DNA of 64,000 nt from Vibrio europaeus (lineage in GTDB: Bacteria > Pseudomonadota > Gammaproteobacteria > Enterobacterales > Vibrionaceae), in NCBI RefSeq assembly GCF_001695575.1, contig NZ_LUAX01000007.1, positions 248,001-312,000 on the forward strand, written 5' to 3'. A program made the translations under genes and the position numbers. Under the pieces are notes generated by a model. It ran no database searches. It was not told where the DNA came from and was given only the letters and a program-made list of their open reading frames with translations. Shown piece by piece: positions 46,324-54,871 of the stretch (position 1 is its first letter; every line of letters starts with the position of its first letter).

Positions 46324-46600
46324 AACCCTAGCCCGAATATATTATTATCGCTGTACGGTTAAAACGTATCAGTTAGGGTTACGCAATCAATTATATTTGC
46401 AGGCGGTTGTTAAGTGACTCGCATTTAGTACCAACCAAGTTATCCAACTATGATACCTACTGCATTTTGTATGATCTTGTTTCCATAAATTTCATTTCTG
46501 TTACAGCCCTACTTTCAGGTCATAGTTTGAAATGATGAGGTGCCAAGCCTCTACGATGTGATTTACACTAGTAAAAGATGAGAGGAAAAGGACGAATCAT

Positions 46601-47077
46601 TTGGCAAAATGGCTTTACATAGTGGGCGTTATTATGTGCTTTCCAGCTTTTGCTGAGGTTGACTTAGTTAAGGTCGATAAGTCAAAGAGACGCATGTACT
46701 TGATCGATAATAATCAAGTCGTTAAGGAGTTTCGTATTGCTCTTGGTAAACGTCCTAAAGGGCACAAGACTCATGAAGGTGATCAACGCACACCTGAAGG
46801 TCGATACTACCTAGACTTCATTATCGAAGACTCCGAGTTTCACCGCTCAATTCATATCAGTTATCCAAATTCAAAAGATATCGCCTATGCGACCTCTTTG
46901 AGCTTAGATCCGGGTGGCAACATTAAGATTCATGGATTGAAGAACGGAGAAACTCGTCCAGCCAACTATGTGCAAAGCTTTGACTGGACAGATGGGTGCA
47001 TTGCGATTAGCAATCAAGAAATGGACGAACTACTGAAACTGGTCGCCCCTGGCACACCCATAGAGATTTTTTGGTAA
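46601..47077 (+). CDS. L,D-transpeptidase (YkuD family)
   Basis: A 158-residue exported enzyme starting at TTG 46601, with AAAAGGACGAATCAT just upstream; no ATG is available in frame before the signal peptide (MAKWLYIVGVIMCFPAFA-EVD). The catalytic YkuD segment is KIHGLKNGE...DWTDGCIAISNQEM: the histidine, and the cysteine in TDGCI. It cross-links or anchors peptidoglycan stem peptides in the periplasm. Its 3' end is two bases from the convergent yddG gene, so the two transcripts may overlap. Confidence 0.9.
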   Translation: MAKWLYIVGVIMCFPAFAEVDLVKVDKSKRRMYLIDNNQVVKEFRIALGKRPKGHKTHEGDQRTPEGRYYLDFIIEDSEFHRSIHISYPNSKDIAYATSLSLDPGGNIKIHGLKNGETRPANYVQSFDWTDGCIAISNQEMDELLKLVAPGTPIEIFW

Positions 47078-47079
47078 AC

Positions 47080-47982
47080 CTACTCGGCGCGCTGAGCTTT
47101 TTCTCTGGTCACCCACCAGCACATCAGAGAACCGATAGTGACCATCACCACACCTTGTAGGAAACTCTGGGTCAGTACTAATCCAAGAATGAAAGACGAA
47201 ATCACCGTTGAAAGAACTGGAGTGAAATAGGATAACGTCGCAAGCAACACCATGTTTCCACCGATAATAGCGTAATTCCAAAGAGCATAACCACTCCCCA
47301 TGGCGATTCCAGAGATCAGCAGTAACCCACCGGATTCTAGATTGATCGTCATTCCCGTTTCACTACTTAACGCATACTTAATCCAAAGCGTTATCGCCGT
47401 CATAATGAAGAATAGCGTAATGGCATTCTGCCCGTTCGAAATACGCTTAGTTAAATTACAGTAGATTGCCCATAAAAAAGCGCCAATAAAGGCCATAGTG
47501 TAGGTTGCAGGGTTAGTCGCGACATTCGCCGCAATTTGGGCCACCGAAAGGCCTTGCTCTCCGGTTATGCTCCAAGCAACCCCAAAAAAAGCCAGAGCAA
47601 TACTTGGGTACACCCAAACACTGGTTTTCTTACCACTTGTTATCACCGCCAGTAGAACGGTCAGCGCAGGCCACAAATAGTTAATCACCAACATTTCAAT
47701 GGCTTGTTGGCGCGAGTTCGCCATTGCCAGTGCTAACGCAAGACAAATCTCATAGGCAACAAACAATCCGCCACTAATCAGCACATAACGCAACGAGTAG
47801 TTACGTACTTTCGGTACGCCCATCACCATAATCAGGAATAGCGACGCGACCGTATAGATTGATGCCGCCCCGCCAATTGGACCTAGCATTTCAGTCACTG
47901 CTCTAGCAAAGCCCATCACACTACTCCAAAGAAGAATAGCGACAACGCCAGCGATGGTGAACTTATGAGAACTGTTGATCAT
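47080..47982 (-). CDS. yddG: YddG-type aromatic amino acid exporter
   Basis: A 300-residue ten-helix DMT carrier that matches E. coli YddG along its length: AIVLWS-type N-terminus, LGPIGGAASIYT, SYEICLALALAMA-like segment, QAIEMLVINYLWPALTVLLA, AFIGAFLWAIYCNLTKR and SYFTPVLSTVIS. It exports aromatic amino acids from the cytoplasm. The start is ATG 47982 (MINSSHKFT); the frame continues to a TTG at 48000 that lies inside the preceding terminator and is unlikely. It is convergent with the L,D-transpeptidase gene. Confidence 0.92.
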   Translation of the reverse strand: MINSSHKFTIAGVVAILLWSSVMGFARAVTEMLGPIGGAASIYTVASLFLIMVMGVPKVRNYSLRYVLISGGLFVAYEICLALALAMANSRQQAIEMLVINYLWPALTVLLAVITSGKKTSVWVYPSIALAFFGVAWSITGEQGLSVAQIAANVATNPATYTMAFIGAFLWAIYCNLTKRISNGQNAITLFFIMTAITLWIKYALSSETGMTINLESGGLLLISGIAMGSGYALWNYAIIGGNMVLLATLSYFTPVLSTVISSFILGLVLTQSFLQGVVMVTIGSLMCWWVTREKAQRAE

Positions 47983-47992
47983 TTTGAATTTC

Positions 47993-48025
47993 TCAAACAA
48001 AAAAGCCGAGCTTAGCGCTCGGCTT
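47993..48025 (-). terminator. Terminator after the OsmC gene (reverse strand)
   Basis: AAGCCGAGC / GCTCGGCTT stem (48003-48011 and 48017-48025), followed on the reverse strand by six T. It separates the OsmC gene from yddG. Confidence 0.85.
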
Positions 48026-48042
48026 AAGCAACAAAACGGGAA

Positions 48043-48441
48043 TTAGATAATTTCCCAACTGTGCGTCATTTCAATGCCTTTACCTAGCATTAGACACACA
48101 GAGCAATATTTCTCTAAAGAGTCAGCAGCAACTTTTGCGACCACTTCCGGAGAAAGGTTGTCACCCGACACTTCAAAATGAATATTCACTTGTGTGAAGA
48201 TTCGCGGTGCTGTTTCACGGCGCTCTGTAGTCAGTTTTGCGTTACAGGCAGTCACTGCTTGACCCGCTTCTTTTAGGCCATCGACAACATCAACTGAACT
48301 ACAGCCACCTGCTGCCATCAATACCATTTCCATTGGGCTAGGGGCAGTAGCACCGCCATTACCATCCATCACGATAGAGTGCCCTGACTGAGATTGTCCT
48401 AAAAACTTGAATTCTTCAATCCACTTTACTTCCGCTTGCAT
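48043..48441 (-). CDS. OsmC family peroxidase/thiol protein
   Basis: A 132-residue OsmC/Ohr-fold protein: MEMVLMAAGGCSSVDVVDGLK carries the first redox cysteine and the CSVCLMLGKG segment carries the second. The GQSQSGHSIVMDGNGGATAPSPMEM stretch is typical of the YhfA branch. The family reduces organic peroxides or handles thiol stress in the cytoplasm. ATG 48441 has AGAGAGAATCAG upstream; the longer frame starts with TTG. The gene follows the Gfo/Idh/MocA gene by ten bases, so the two are co-transcribed. Confidence 0.92.
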   Translation of the reverse strand: MQAEVKWIEEFKFLGQSQSGHSIVMDGNGGATAPSPMEMVLMAAGGCSSVDVVDGLKEAGQAVTACNAKLTTERRETAPRIFTQVNIHFEVSGDNLSPEVVAKVAADSLEKYCSVCLMLGKGIEMTHSWEII

Positions 48442-48451
48442 CTGATTCTCT

Positions 48452-49453
48452 CTATTTCTTTTTCGCAAAGTTCTTTTTGTCTGTTGGAAACACCACGCCC
48501 GTTTGACGACGAATTTCCTCTAGCAGTTTGGCTACAATTAACGAACGTTGAGTGCAGCTTGAATTCATTGATTGTTGCTTGAATTGGGAAGCAAATTCAA
48601 GTGCTTCGTAATACATTGGGTTAAGCTCTTGTTTAACGCTAAGATCAATACCGATGTCACTGCCACGGGTAAACTTCGTTAGCTTCTTCGCCGTTGATAT
48701 CATTTCCATCAACAATACCCCTTCTTCACCTTGAATTTCACTCGGCAAATAGGAGTCGCTGGTTTTTGAGTGTTGAAGAACCACTTCAAAGCCATCGTAT
48801 TCGAGAACAACGCTACCACTACCATCAACGCCAGAATCAAGAAGCTGAGCGGCAGCTTTAACGGATTTCGGCTCGCCAAACAGTTCAACCGCAGAGCTTA
48901 AACAGTAAAAGCCAATATCCATAATTGACCCATTAGCAAATTCTGGATTAAACGTATTGGGGTTTTCTCCCGCCAAGTACTTTGGATAGCGCGAAGAGTA
49001 TTGGCAGTAAGTGATAAAGCCCTTGCGAATCTGACCAATCGACGACAACTCATCCTTCAAGCGTTTGAAATTAGGGATATGCGCTGACATAAAGGCTTCG
49101 AATAACAACACATTGCTCTCTTCAGCCAATTTAAACATCTGCTTAGCCAAAGCGAGATTCGATGCCATTGGCTTTTCGACAATCACATGTTTTCCCGCTT
49201 TCATCATTTGCATCGCTTGCGGCCCATGCAAAATGTTAGGGCTCGCAATATAAACAGCATCAAACAGCGGCGATGCTGCCAGTAGATCTAAATCATCAAA
49301 CAAAGCAGGTGAAGCGTACTTTTCAGCAAATCGCTCCGCACTCTCTAACGAACGTGAATACACCGCACTTAATTGATATTCGCCTGTTTTTAAAGCAGCT
49401 TCGACAAATTGGTCGGTAATCCAGTTAGTACCAATGATAGCCAGTCTTATCAT
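48452..49453 (-). CDS. Gfo/Idh/MocA family oxidoreductase
   Basis: A 333-residue NAD(P)-dependent oxidoreductase: N-terminal Rossmann domain (IRLAIIGTNWITDQFVEAAL; SPNILHGPQAMQMMKAGKHVIVEKPMASN with the conserved EKP motif) and a C-terminal alpha/beta substrate domain with MDIGFYCLSSA. The substrate is a sugar, cyclitol or related polyol derivative but cannot be read. ATG 49453 (MIRLAIIGT) has AGGAG eight bases upstream; the longer frame starts TTG. It precedes the OsmC gene in the same transcript. Confidence 0.92.
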   Translation of the reverse strand: MIRLAIIGTNWITDQFVEAALKTGEYQLSAVYSRSLESAERFAEKYASPALFDDLDLLAASPLFDAVYIASPNILHGPQAMQMMKAGKHVIVEKPMASNLALAKQMFKLAEESNVLLFEAFMSAHIPNFKRLKDELSSIGQIRKGFITYCQYSSRYPKYLAGENPNTFNPEFANGSIMDIGFYCLSSAVELFGEPKSVKAAAQLLDSGVDGSGSVVLEYDGFEVVLQHSKTSDSYLPSEIQGEEGVLLMEMISTAKKLTKFTRGSDIGIDLSVKQELNPMYYEALEFASQFKQQSMNSSCTQRSLIVAKLLEEIRRQTGVVFPTDKKNFAKKK

Positions 49454-49550
49454 TCTCAATTCTCCTTTTACGACACTTTGCTAACATGAATACCCAATCT
49501 AGACCCATCACATTGAATGTAAATTTCGAAGCGTTGGGCGTAGTTGGAAA

Positions 49551-50165
49551 CTAAACCGTCAGGATAACGCGCACAGCAAGCAAAATTAAAACAGCACCTG
49601 ACAGTCGGTCTATTAGCAAAGCTTTTGAGCGGATTTTATCAATTAATCTCGGACTAGAAAGTAAAAATGTAATCAGGGTGTACCATAAACCATCTACGAC
49701 TAGCGGGGTCAAGACAATCAAGCCTTTAGCAGCAACACTATCACCCACAGCGACAAACTGACTAAACAACGCGATAAAGAAAAGCGCGATCTTTGGGCTA
49801 AGTAAAGAAATCAAAAATCCTTCTTTGGCAGACTGCCAGATACTCGTCTGCTCACCGGATTCAAGCCTTGCTGCTACACCGCCTTTCGACCGCAAAGCAT
49901 TGTAACCAAGATAGGCCAAATAAGCGGCACCGGCATAACTAATGGTTTTAAACAGTAAAGGAGATTGCTGCAGCACCACCGCCAAGCCAATTAAGGTGAT
50001 AAACGCATAAATACCAATACCGATGGCATGTGCCCAAGCCGCGGCTAAACCATTTAGTCGCCCTCCGGCGAGGCTATGTTTTGCAACCATGGCCAGACTT
50101 GGGCCAGGAGACATGGCTCCGAGAATACAAATCGTGAATAGAGACAACCATACCGTGAACGTCAT
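49551..50165 (-). CDS. LysE/RhtB family amino-acid exporter
   Basis: A 204-residue membrane protein with six helices; the LysE signature ICILGAMSPGPSLAMVAKHSL is at the N-terminus and LISLLSPKIALFFIALFSQF is the conserved central block. Exports amino acids (homoserine, threonine, lysine or related). The start is ATG 50165 (MTFTVWLSLF) with AAAGGA seven bases upstream; the upstream frame is spurious. It is followed at 105 bases by the start of a LysR gene on the same strand. Confidence 0.92.
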   Translation of the reverse strand: MTFTVWLSLFTICILGAMSPGPSLAMVAKHSLAGGRLNGLAAAWAHAIGIGIYAFITLIGLAVVLQQSPLLFKTISYAGAAYLAYLGYNALRSKGGVAARLESGEQTSIWQSAKEGFLISLLSPKIALFFIALFSQFVAVGDSVAAKGLIVLTPLVVDGLWYTLITFLLSSPRLIDKIRSKALLIDRLSGAVLILLAVRVILTV

Positions 50166-50269
50166 ACTAGAATCCTTTAAATCATATGCTTCATTACTAC
50201 TGAATAAAAGCCACGTTAAAGCATGTGGGTAATGAATTGAAATCAAAGTTAATCATGACAGTCATGATC

Positions 50270-51190
50270 TCAAATCATGCCGATGGAGTATGGTGAAGTT
50301 TGCATCGCATGAAGCACTTTTTCTCGCATCCATTGGTGCGCCTTATCCTGATCGTATTTCGGGTGCCACATTAGCCAATAGAGATGAGCTTGAGTGTCAA
50401 AAGGCAAAGGCTTGTATACGAGCTGGGCTTCTTTGGCTAAATTTCGCGCTATGTGTTCTGGCACAACCATAAGATAGTCACTACTGTGTAATGCATTGAC
50501 CGCTGCTGAGAAGAACGGCACCTTGAGCGCAATCCGGCGGCGAAACCCACGCTTATTCAAAGCAATATCTGCATTGGAGTCTTTGTCTCCTCCCCCCGTT
50601 ACTTTCAAATGAGGATAAGAGACTAACTCTTCACAAGACATACTCGTTGCTGTACTCAGAGGATGCGTCGCACTCATCAAACAGACCGACTTGTCTTGTC
50701 CTATCTTTACACTACTTAGGTTTTCTGGCTTTTCTGCCAACATGGTTGAAGCTAAGTGAATGCCCGTTGACTCAAACTGACTTAAAAAATTGGGCTGCCA
50801 TAATCGATAGGCAATATTGACTTTGGGCGCTTGCTCGACAACCACAGAAACCACATCAGGCACTATGTATTGAGCGACATAATCACTGGAAGATAGCACA
50901 AACTCTTGCTGCCAAACTTGAGGGTCAAATGGCTTATCGGCAAGCAAGGCGTCAAGATCGCCAAGTAGCTCGGACAGTTTGTCTTTCATCTCAAGAGCGC
51001 GGGGCGTAGGTATTAGTTGGTTCCCATCTCTAACCAATAATGGGTCACCACATATTTCACGTAGCTGTGATAACTGCCGACTCATGGCAGACTGGGTAAT
51101 ATGCAGACGCTCTGCCGCTCGACTAACATGGCACTCTTCGAGCAAAACATGCAAAGAGCGCAACAAATTGAGATTAAGATTGTTCAGCAT
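50270..51190 (-). CDS. LysR family transcriptional regulator
   Basis: A 306-residue LysR protein of the NodD/LeuO-like subgroup: MLNNLNLNLLRSLHVLLEECHVSRAAERLHITQSAMSRQLSQLREI with the winged HTH, and a C-terminal effector domain (PVVSVVVEQAP... SATHPLSTATS). It lies between the LysE exporter (downstream) and the Lrp gene (upstream), both on the same strand, and may control either. No operator is visible. Confidence 0.92.
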   Translation of the reverse strand: MLNNLNLNLLRSLHVLLEECHVSRAAERLHITQSAMSRQLSQLREICGDPLLVRDGNQLIPTPRALEMKDKLSELLGDLDALLADKPFDPQVWQQEFVLSSSDYVAQYIVPDVVSVVVEQAPKVNIAYRLWQPNFLSQFESTGIHLASTMLAEKPENLSSVKIGQDKSVCLMSATHPLSTATSMSCEELVSYPHLKVTGGGDKDSNADIALNKRGFRRRIALKVPFFSAAVNALHSSDYLMVVPEHIARNLAKEAQLVYKPLPFDTQAHLYWLMWHPKYDQDKAHQWMREKVLHAMQTSPYSIGMI

Positions 51191-51201
51191 TGTATTGAGT
51201 G

Positions 51202-51663
51202 CTATGTGTTTGAGGTCTGTTGACCTAGCGTATTAAAAAATTCATTGAGTACAGTGTGAGTCATCAGATGGCGCAGCTCTGGAATCTTCTGTAGTTCGTC
51301 ACGAATGGCATTCAGTCGAGTCATTGAATCAACTTCAACGTACAGCATCATGTCAGTTTCTCCGCTAATCGCATGACACCACTTTACGCCATCAATCTGA
51401 TAAATCAGTTCGGCATAGGTTTCGCAGTATTGAGTCGAGCTCGACATATCAAACTTAAGCGCCAAATAGGCTTTAATTAGTTCTTTACTCTCGGTTTTCG
51501 CCACATCAGCATGATAGCCAAGGATCACTTTTTCATGTTCGAGCTTTTGAATTCTTGCCGTTACTGCCGTGCGTGAGAGATTCACCTTTCTAGCGATATC
51601 ACTCACACTCTCCCGAGCGTTAAGTTTTAGAATGTCTATGATTTGCCGATCAAATTTGTCCAT
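51202..51663 (-). CDS. Lrp/AsnC family transcriptional regulator
   Basis: A 153-residue Lrp/AsnC protein: N-terminal HTH (DRQIIDILKLNARESVSDIARKVNLSRTAVTARIQKLE) and C-terminal RAM effector domain (ALKFDMSSSTQYCETYAELI, CHAISGETDMMLYVEV). Such proteins sense amino acids. GGGAAG is seven bases upstream of ATG. It is divergent from the YjeH-type exporter at 51868, whose expression it probably controls according to intracellular amino-acid level. Confidence 0.94.
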   Translation of the reverse strand: MDKFDRQIIDILKLNARESVSDIARKVNLSRTAVTARIQKLEHEKVILGYHADVAKTESKELIKAYLALKFDMSSSTQYCETYAELIYQIDGVKWCHAISGETDMMLYVEVDSMTRLNAIRDELQKIPELRHLMTHTVLNEFFNTLGQQTSNT

Positions 51664-51867
51664 ATTTTACTTCCCATTTACGCCAACTTATCCTGTTGGT
51701 TGATTGCAATGTGACACAAAATTGCTAGAGATGAAAGCAGTCAAATTGACAGTTCTAAAACCACAAACTGACAATGTGACCGCTATCGGTGACGAATTGA
51801 CTAATGCATACCTAAGCCGCTTAAGATAACCTTGTTTTAAAACTGAACACGATGCAGGGAGAGCATA

Positions 51868-53127
51868 ATGAGTGAGCTAAAAAAAGAGATAACATTGCTA
51901 TCTGGCATCGGCCAACTATCGACAACACTGTTGGGAACTGGGTTGTTCATGGTGCCAGCAATCGCCGCAGGTATCGCAGGGCAAGCATCCCTTTGGGCAT
52001 GGTTAATATTATTTATTGCGATATGCCCTATTGCGCTCACTTTCGCCCAGCTTGGTAAACGTTACCCAAGTGCTGGTGGTACCGCTTACTTTGTCCGTAA
52101 GGCATTTAACTCCAAACTTGAGAAAAGTGTCGCATGGCTGTTTCTCAGCGTAGTTCCGGTCGGTGTACCTGCTGCTATTGCGTTAGCGGCTGGATTTTTG
52201 CAGCAACTGATGCCCGAAAGCATTAACTCACCTCTGTTTGCCCAATTGCTCACCGTGGCTTTGCTTATTGGCGTGAATCTCGCTGGCGCCAAATCTTCAG
52301 GCAGGTTACAAACCGTTGTTGCCTTGTCTATTTTTGCTCTTATCGCGGCTTTTTGGTGGAAGGGCAGCTTTAGCTCTCAGGATTTAATCTTGCCGCCTCT
52401 TAGTGGTGATAACCTCTGGTCTGTCGGGCTAGCCTTAGGTGTTATGTTTTGGTGTTTTGTCGGGATAGAAGCTTTCGCCCATATGGGAGAAGAGTTTAAG
52501 AACCCTCAAAGAGACTTTCCCATTGCGATTGTCATTGGCTGTTTTATCGCAGGCGCGACTTACTGGGTATGTTCAATCATAGTATTAAAGATGGGCGCTT
52601 ACGGTTCACCTGCGTTTGATAGCACTTCGATTCCTTGGATCTCTGAAAATCTGTTCGGCCCAGAGTTCAAAGCCTTGATCAGTATTGTGGGTTTTGGTGC
52701 ATGCTTTGCTAGTGTCAATCTTTACACTCAAAGCTTATCTCGCATGGTCTGGGCACAGGCCAAGGAGTACAGCCCAAACAGCGCACTCGCTAGGCTATCA
52801 ATTAAAGGTGTACCAGCGAATGCTACCTTTGCTGTTGGCGGTGTGGCTCTGCTTTCTTGTGTCGCGGGAGAGTTGTCAGGATTGGATTTGGAATTCTTCC
52901 TCAAACTCGCCAATGGCATTTTTGTATTGGTTTACCTTCTAGCGATGCTTGCAGCCTACAAGCTACTCACGGGCTTGAGTCGATACCTTGCGGCTGTTTC
53001 GTTGATTCTATGCTCGGCTGTATTTGTGTGCCTTGGTTGGTCGATGCTCTATGCTGTCACCGTCTTCGTATTACTCAGCCTACCATGGAAAAAGTCACGC
53101 GCAGCCAGCGGATCAAATAGTGTATGA
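51868..53127 (+). CDS. yjeH: YjeH-type L-methionine/branched-chain amino acid exporter
   Basis: A 419-residue APC-superfamily transporter with about twelve helices. It matches E. coli YjeH throughout the N-terminal half: LLSGIGQLSTTLLGTGLFMVPAIAA, RYPSAGGTAYFVRKAF, WLFLSVVPVGVPAAIALAAGF; and has GIEAFAHMGEEFKNPQRDFP. E. coli YjeH exports methionine and branched-chain amino acids. GCAGGGAGAGCATA precedes the ATG. The divergent Lrp protein is the probable regulator. Confidence 0.9.
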   Translation: MSELKKEITLLSGIGQLSTTLLGTGLFMVPAIAAGIAGQASLWAWLILFIAICPIALTFAQLGKRYPSAGGTAYFVRKAFNSKLEKSVAWLFLSVVPVGVPAAIALAAGFLQQLMPESINSPLFAQLLTVALLIGVNLAGAKSSGRLQTVVALSIFALIAAFWWKGSFSSQDLILPPLSGDNLWSVGLALGVMFWCFVGIEAFAHMGEEFKNPQRDFPIAIVIGCFIAGATYWVCSIIVLKMGAYGSPAFDSTSIPWISENLFGPEFKALISIVGFGACFASVNLYTQSLSRMVWAQAKEYSPNSALARLSIKGVPANATFAVGGVALLSCVAGELSGLDLEFFLKLANGIFVLVYLLAMLAAYKLLTGLSRYLAAVSLILCSAVFVCLGWSMLYAVTVFVLLSLPWKKSRAASGSNSV

Positions 53128-53129
53128 CG

Positions 53130-53876
53130 TTACTTATACTTGGCCAGTATTTCTCTTTCTCCACCTTGTTGACGAAATGCCAGCACTTGCTCGGAAAACT
53201 CCTCTAGTATCGTAGCGAACTCAGATGCTTTAGAAATACACAGCGCAAAAGGGACAACGGTCAAAGTCACGGGAAGCTCGGTGATCAAGTTCCGTCGGTC
53301 ATGCTTCGATAAAAGAAATTCGGCCACGACTTTGTCAACGGCTACGACATCTCCTTTTTTCTTGGCGAGCATTTGTAGTGCGATAGAGAGATCAGACTCG
53401 ATGATCCTAGTGTAAGATTCTTGGGGGAAATTTTCGTTCCCCCAACCATTTCCGACATAATCTAGGATCACGAATTCTTTCAAGTCTTCTATGCTAGACA
53501 CTTGTTCTAGCTTATTCAGATGCAGGTGATTTTTGTAGGTAAACAAGTTAATTGGCGTGCTAAATACAGGCTCTTTCGCTGCATTGACGTATTTAAGCCT
53601 TTCTGGCGTCGGTACTGTGATAAACGCATCAGCTTGACCGTTGAACACCATCCTTTGCGCACGACTCCATGGATAGCCTTCGTGTGACACGTCAAGGTTC
53701 ATCTGTTTTTCCAGTACTTCTCTTGCGATGTCTACCAGTATCCCTTCCATCTCGCCGGCTGCGTTGATATATGAATATGGCGGGAAGGAATCATAATAGA
53801 CAATTCTCAGCGTCTCTTTCCCGTAGGAAAAAAAACTGAGTACACACAAAGACAAAACCCATAACCTTCGTACCAT
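53130..53876 (-). CDS. Periplasmic solute-binding protein (SBP_bac_3 family)
   Basis: A 248-residue protein with a signal peptide (MVRRLWVLSLCVLSFFSYG-KE) and one amino-acid-type binding domain: LRIVYYDSFPPYSYINAAGEMEGILVDIAREVLE. The ABC permease and ATPase genes are not nearby, so it may be a stand-alone sensor-like protein of the kind often found in Vibrio, or partner with distant genes. It ends two bases after the stop of the convergent yjeH gene. Confidence 0.9.
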   Translation of the reverse strand: MVRRLWVLSLCVLSFFSYGKETLRIVYYDSFPPYSYINAAGEMEGILVDIAREVLEKQMNLDVSHEGYPWSRAQRMVFNGQADAFITVPTPERLKYVNAAKEPVFSTPINLFTYKNHLHLNKLEQVSSIEDLKEFVILDYVGNGWGNENFPQESYTRIIESDLSIALQMLAKKKGDVVAVDKVVAEFLLSKHDRRNLITELPVTLTVVPFALCISKASEFATILEEFSEQVLAFRQQGGEREILAKYK

Positions 53877-54071
53877 ACATCGCCCCCCGCCAGACCAAAT
53901 ACCTAACCAACGAATTTCAATGATTAGGTATCTACTCTATCAATAGTAGAGCATGGTAAATTGGTCTGCTAACTATTAGCTCAAGGCTGATATGACGAGA
54001 GTACGATTGGCTATTCCATACATCTCTCGACAATCAATTTGATTGGGAAGAAACTGGATATTGCCAGCAGC

Positions 54072-54830
54072 TTAAATAGCGTATGATTCCACTTTGTCTG
54101 AGTAAATATTTAGAATGCTCTGAGGGCTTACTTTTTTCCACTCTGAGCTCTTTTCTAACGGCTCTGAAGCCAAGACAACGTTCGCGCCATCATGTTTGAT
54201 AAAAACCGTTGGTGCTTCTTGATCTGAGCTATAACGCACAGCCCAAAATTGATTTCCATCCGAGATACAAATAGAGGCTTTTAGGGGCTCCTCAATGTGC
54301 TTGTCAGCCATCAATTTACAGATCATTGATAAGGTGTTTCTAATCGCTTCGACAGGATTCTGCTTTAAGCCATTTTGTAACATAAGGAGAAAGATAAGTT
54401 CACTGTCTGTCGTCCCCATACGTTTCAAAAACAGCGCTTCACATAACTGGCGTTCCAACTCAAACTTAACCTGCTCAAACCCACCAATTTGGCCATTGTG
54501 GAGAAACATCCAGTGTTCACTGATAAAGGGGTGACAGTTAGATCGTGAGACTTGTGTGCCCGTTGATGAGCGCACATGCGCCATAAATCGATGAGAACGA
54601 ATATGATGAGTGAGAGAGCGAAGGTTTTCATCTCCCCACGCTGGAAGCACTTCATGAAATTGTCCGGGCGTATCTCTTTCTGTGTACCACCCTAAGCCAA
54701 ATCCGTCAGCGTTCACTCTTGTGACCGCCTTACGAGCCTCTAGACTCTGATGAACCAATGAATGCTCTGGTTCGTAAACCAGCTCATGCAAGTAAATTGA
54801 TTCACCTTGATAGGCTATCCATCGACACAT
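54072..54830 (-). CDS. Class II glutamine amidotransferase (YafJ-like)
   Basis: A 252-residue Ntn-type amidotransferase beginning MCRWIAY, where Cys2 becomes the N-terminal nucleophile after Met removal. The NADGFGLGWY, SNCHPFISEHWMFLHNGQIGGF and GTTDSELIF segments are the family signatures. It hydrolyses glutamine or a gamma-glutamyl bond; the acceptor is unknown (YafJ/ergothioneine-type branch). It is a single gene. Confidence 0.92.
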   Translation of the reverse strand: MCRWIAYQGESIYLHELVYEPEHSLVHQSLEARKAVTRVNADGFGLGWYTERDTPGQFHEVLPAWGDENLRSLTHHIRSHRFMAHVRSSTGTQVSRSNCHPFISEHWMFLHNGQIGGFEQVKFELERQLCEALFLKRMGTTDSELIFLLMLQNGLKQNPVEAIRNTLSMICKLMADKHIEEPLKASICISDGNQFWAVRYSSDQEAPTVFIKHDGANVVLASEPLEKSSEWKKVSPQSILNIYSDKVESYAI

Positions 54831-54871
54831 ATGATTTCTTCCTTCACTCTACGACACCTTATTCAATAACA

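Noticed and set aside
47080..48000. TTG start at 48000 for yddG
   Set aside because: That codon lies in the T tract of the OsmC terminator; ATG 47982 gives the usual YddG N-terminus.
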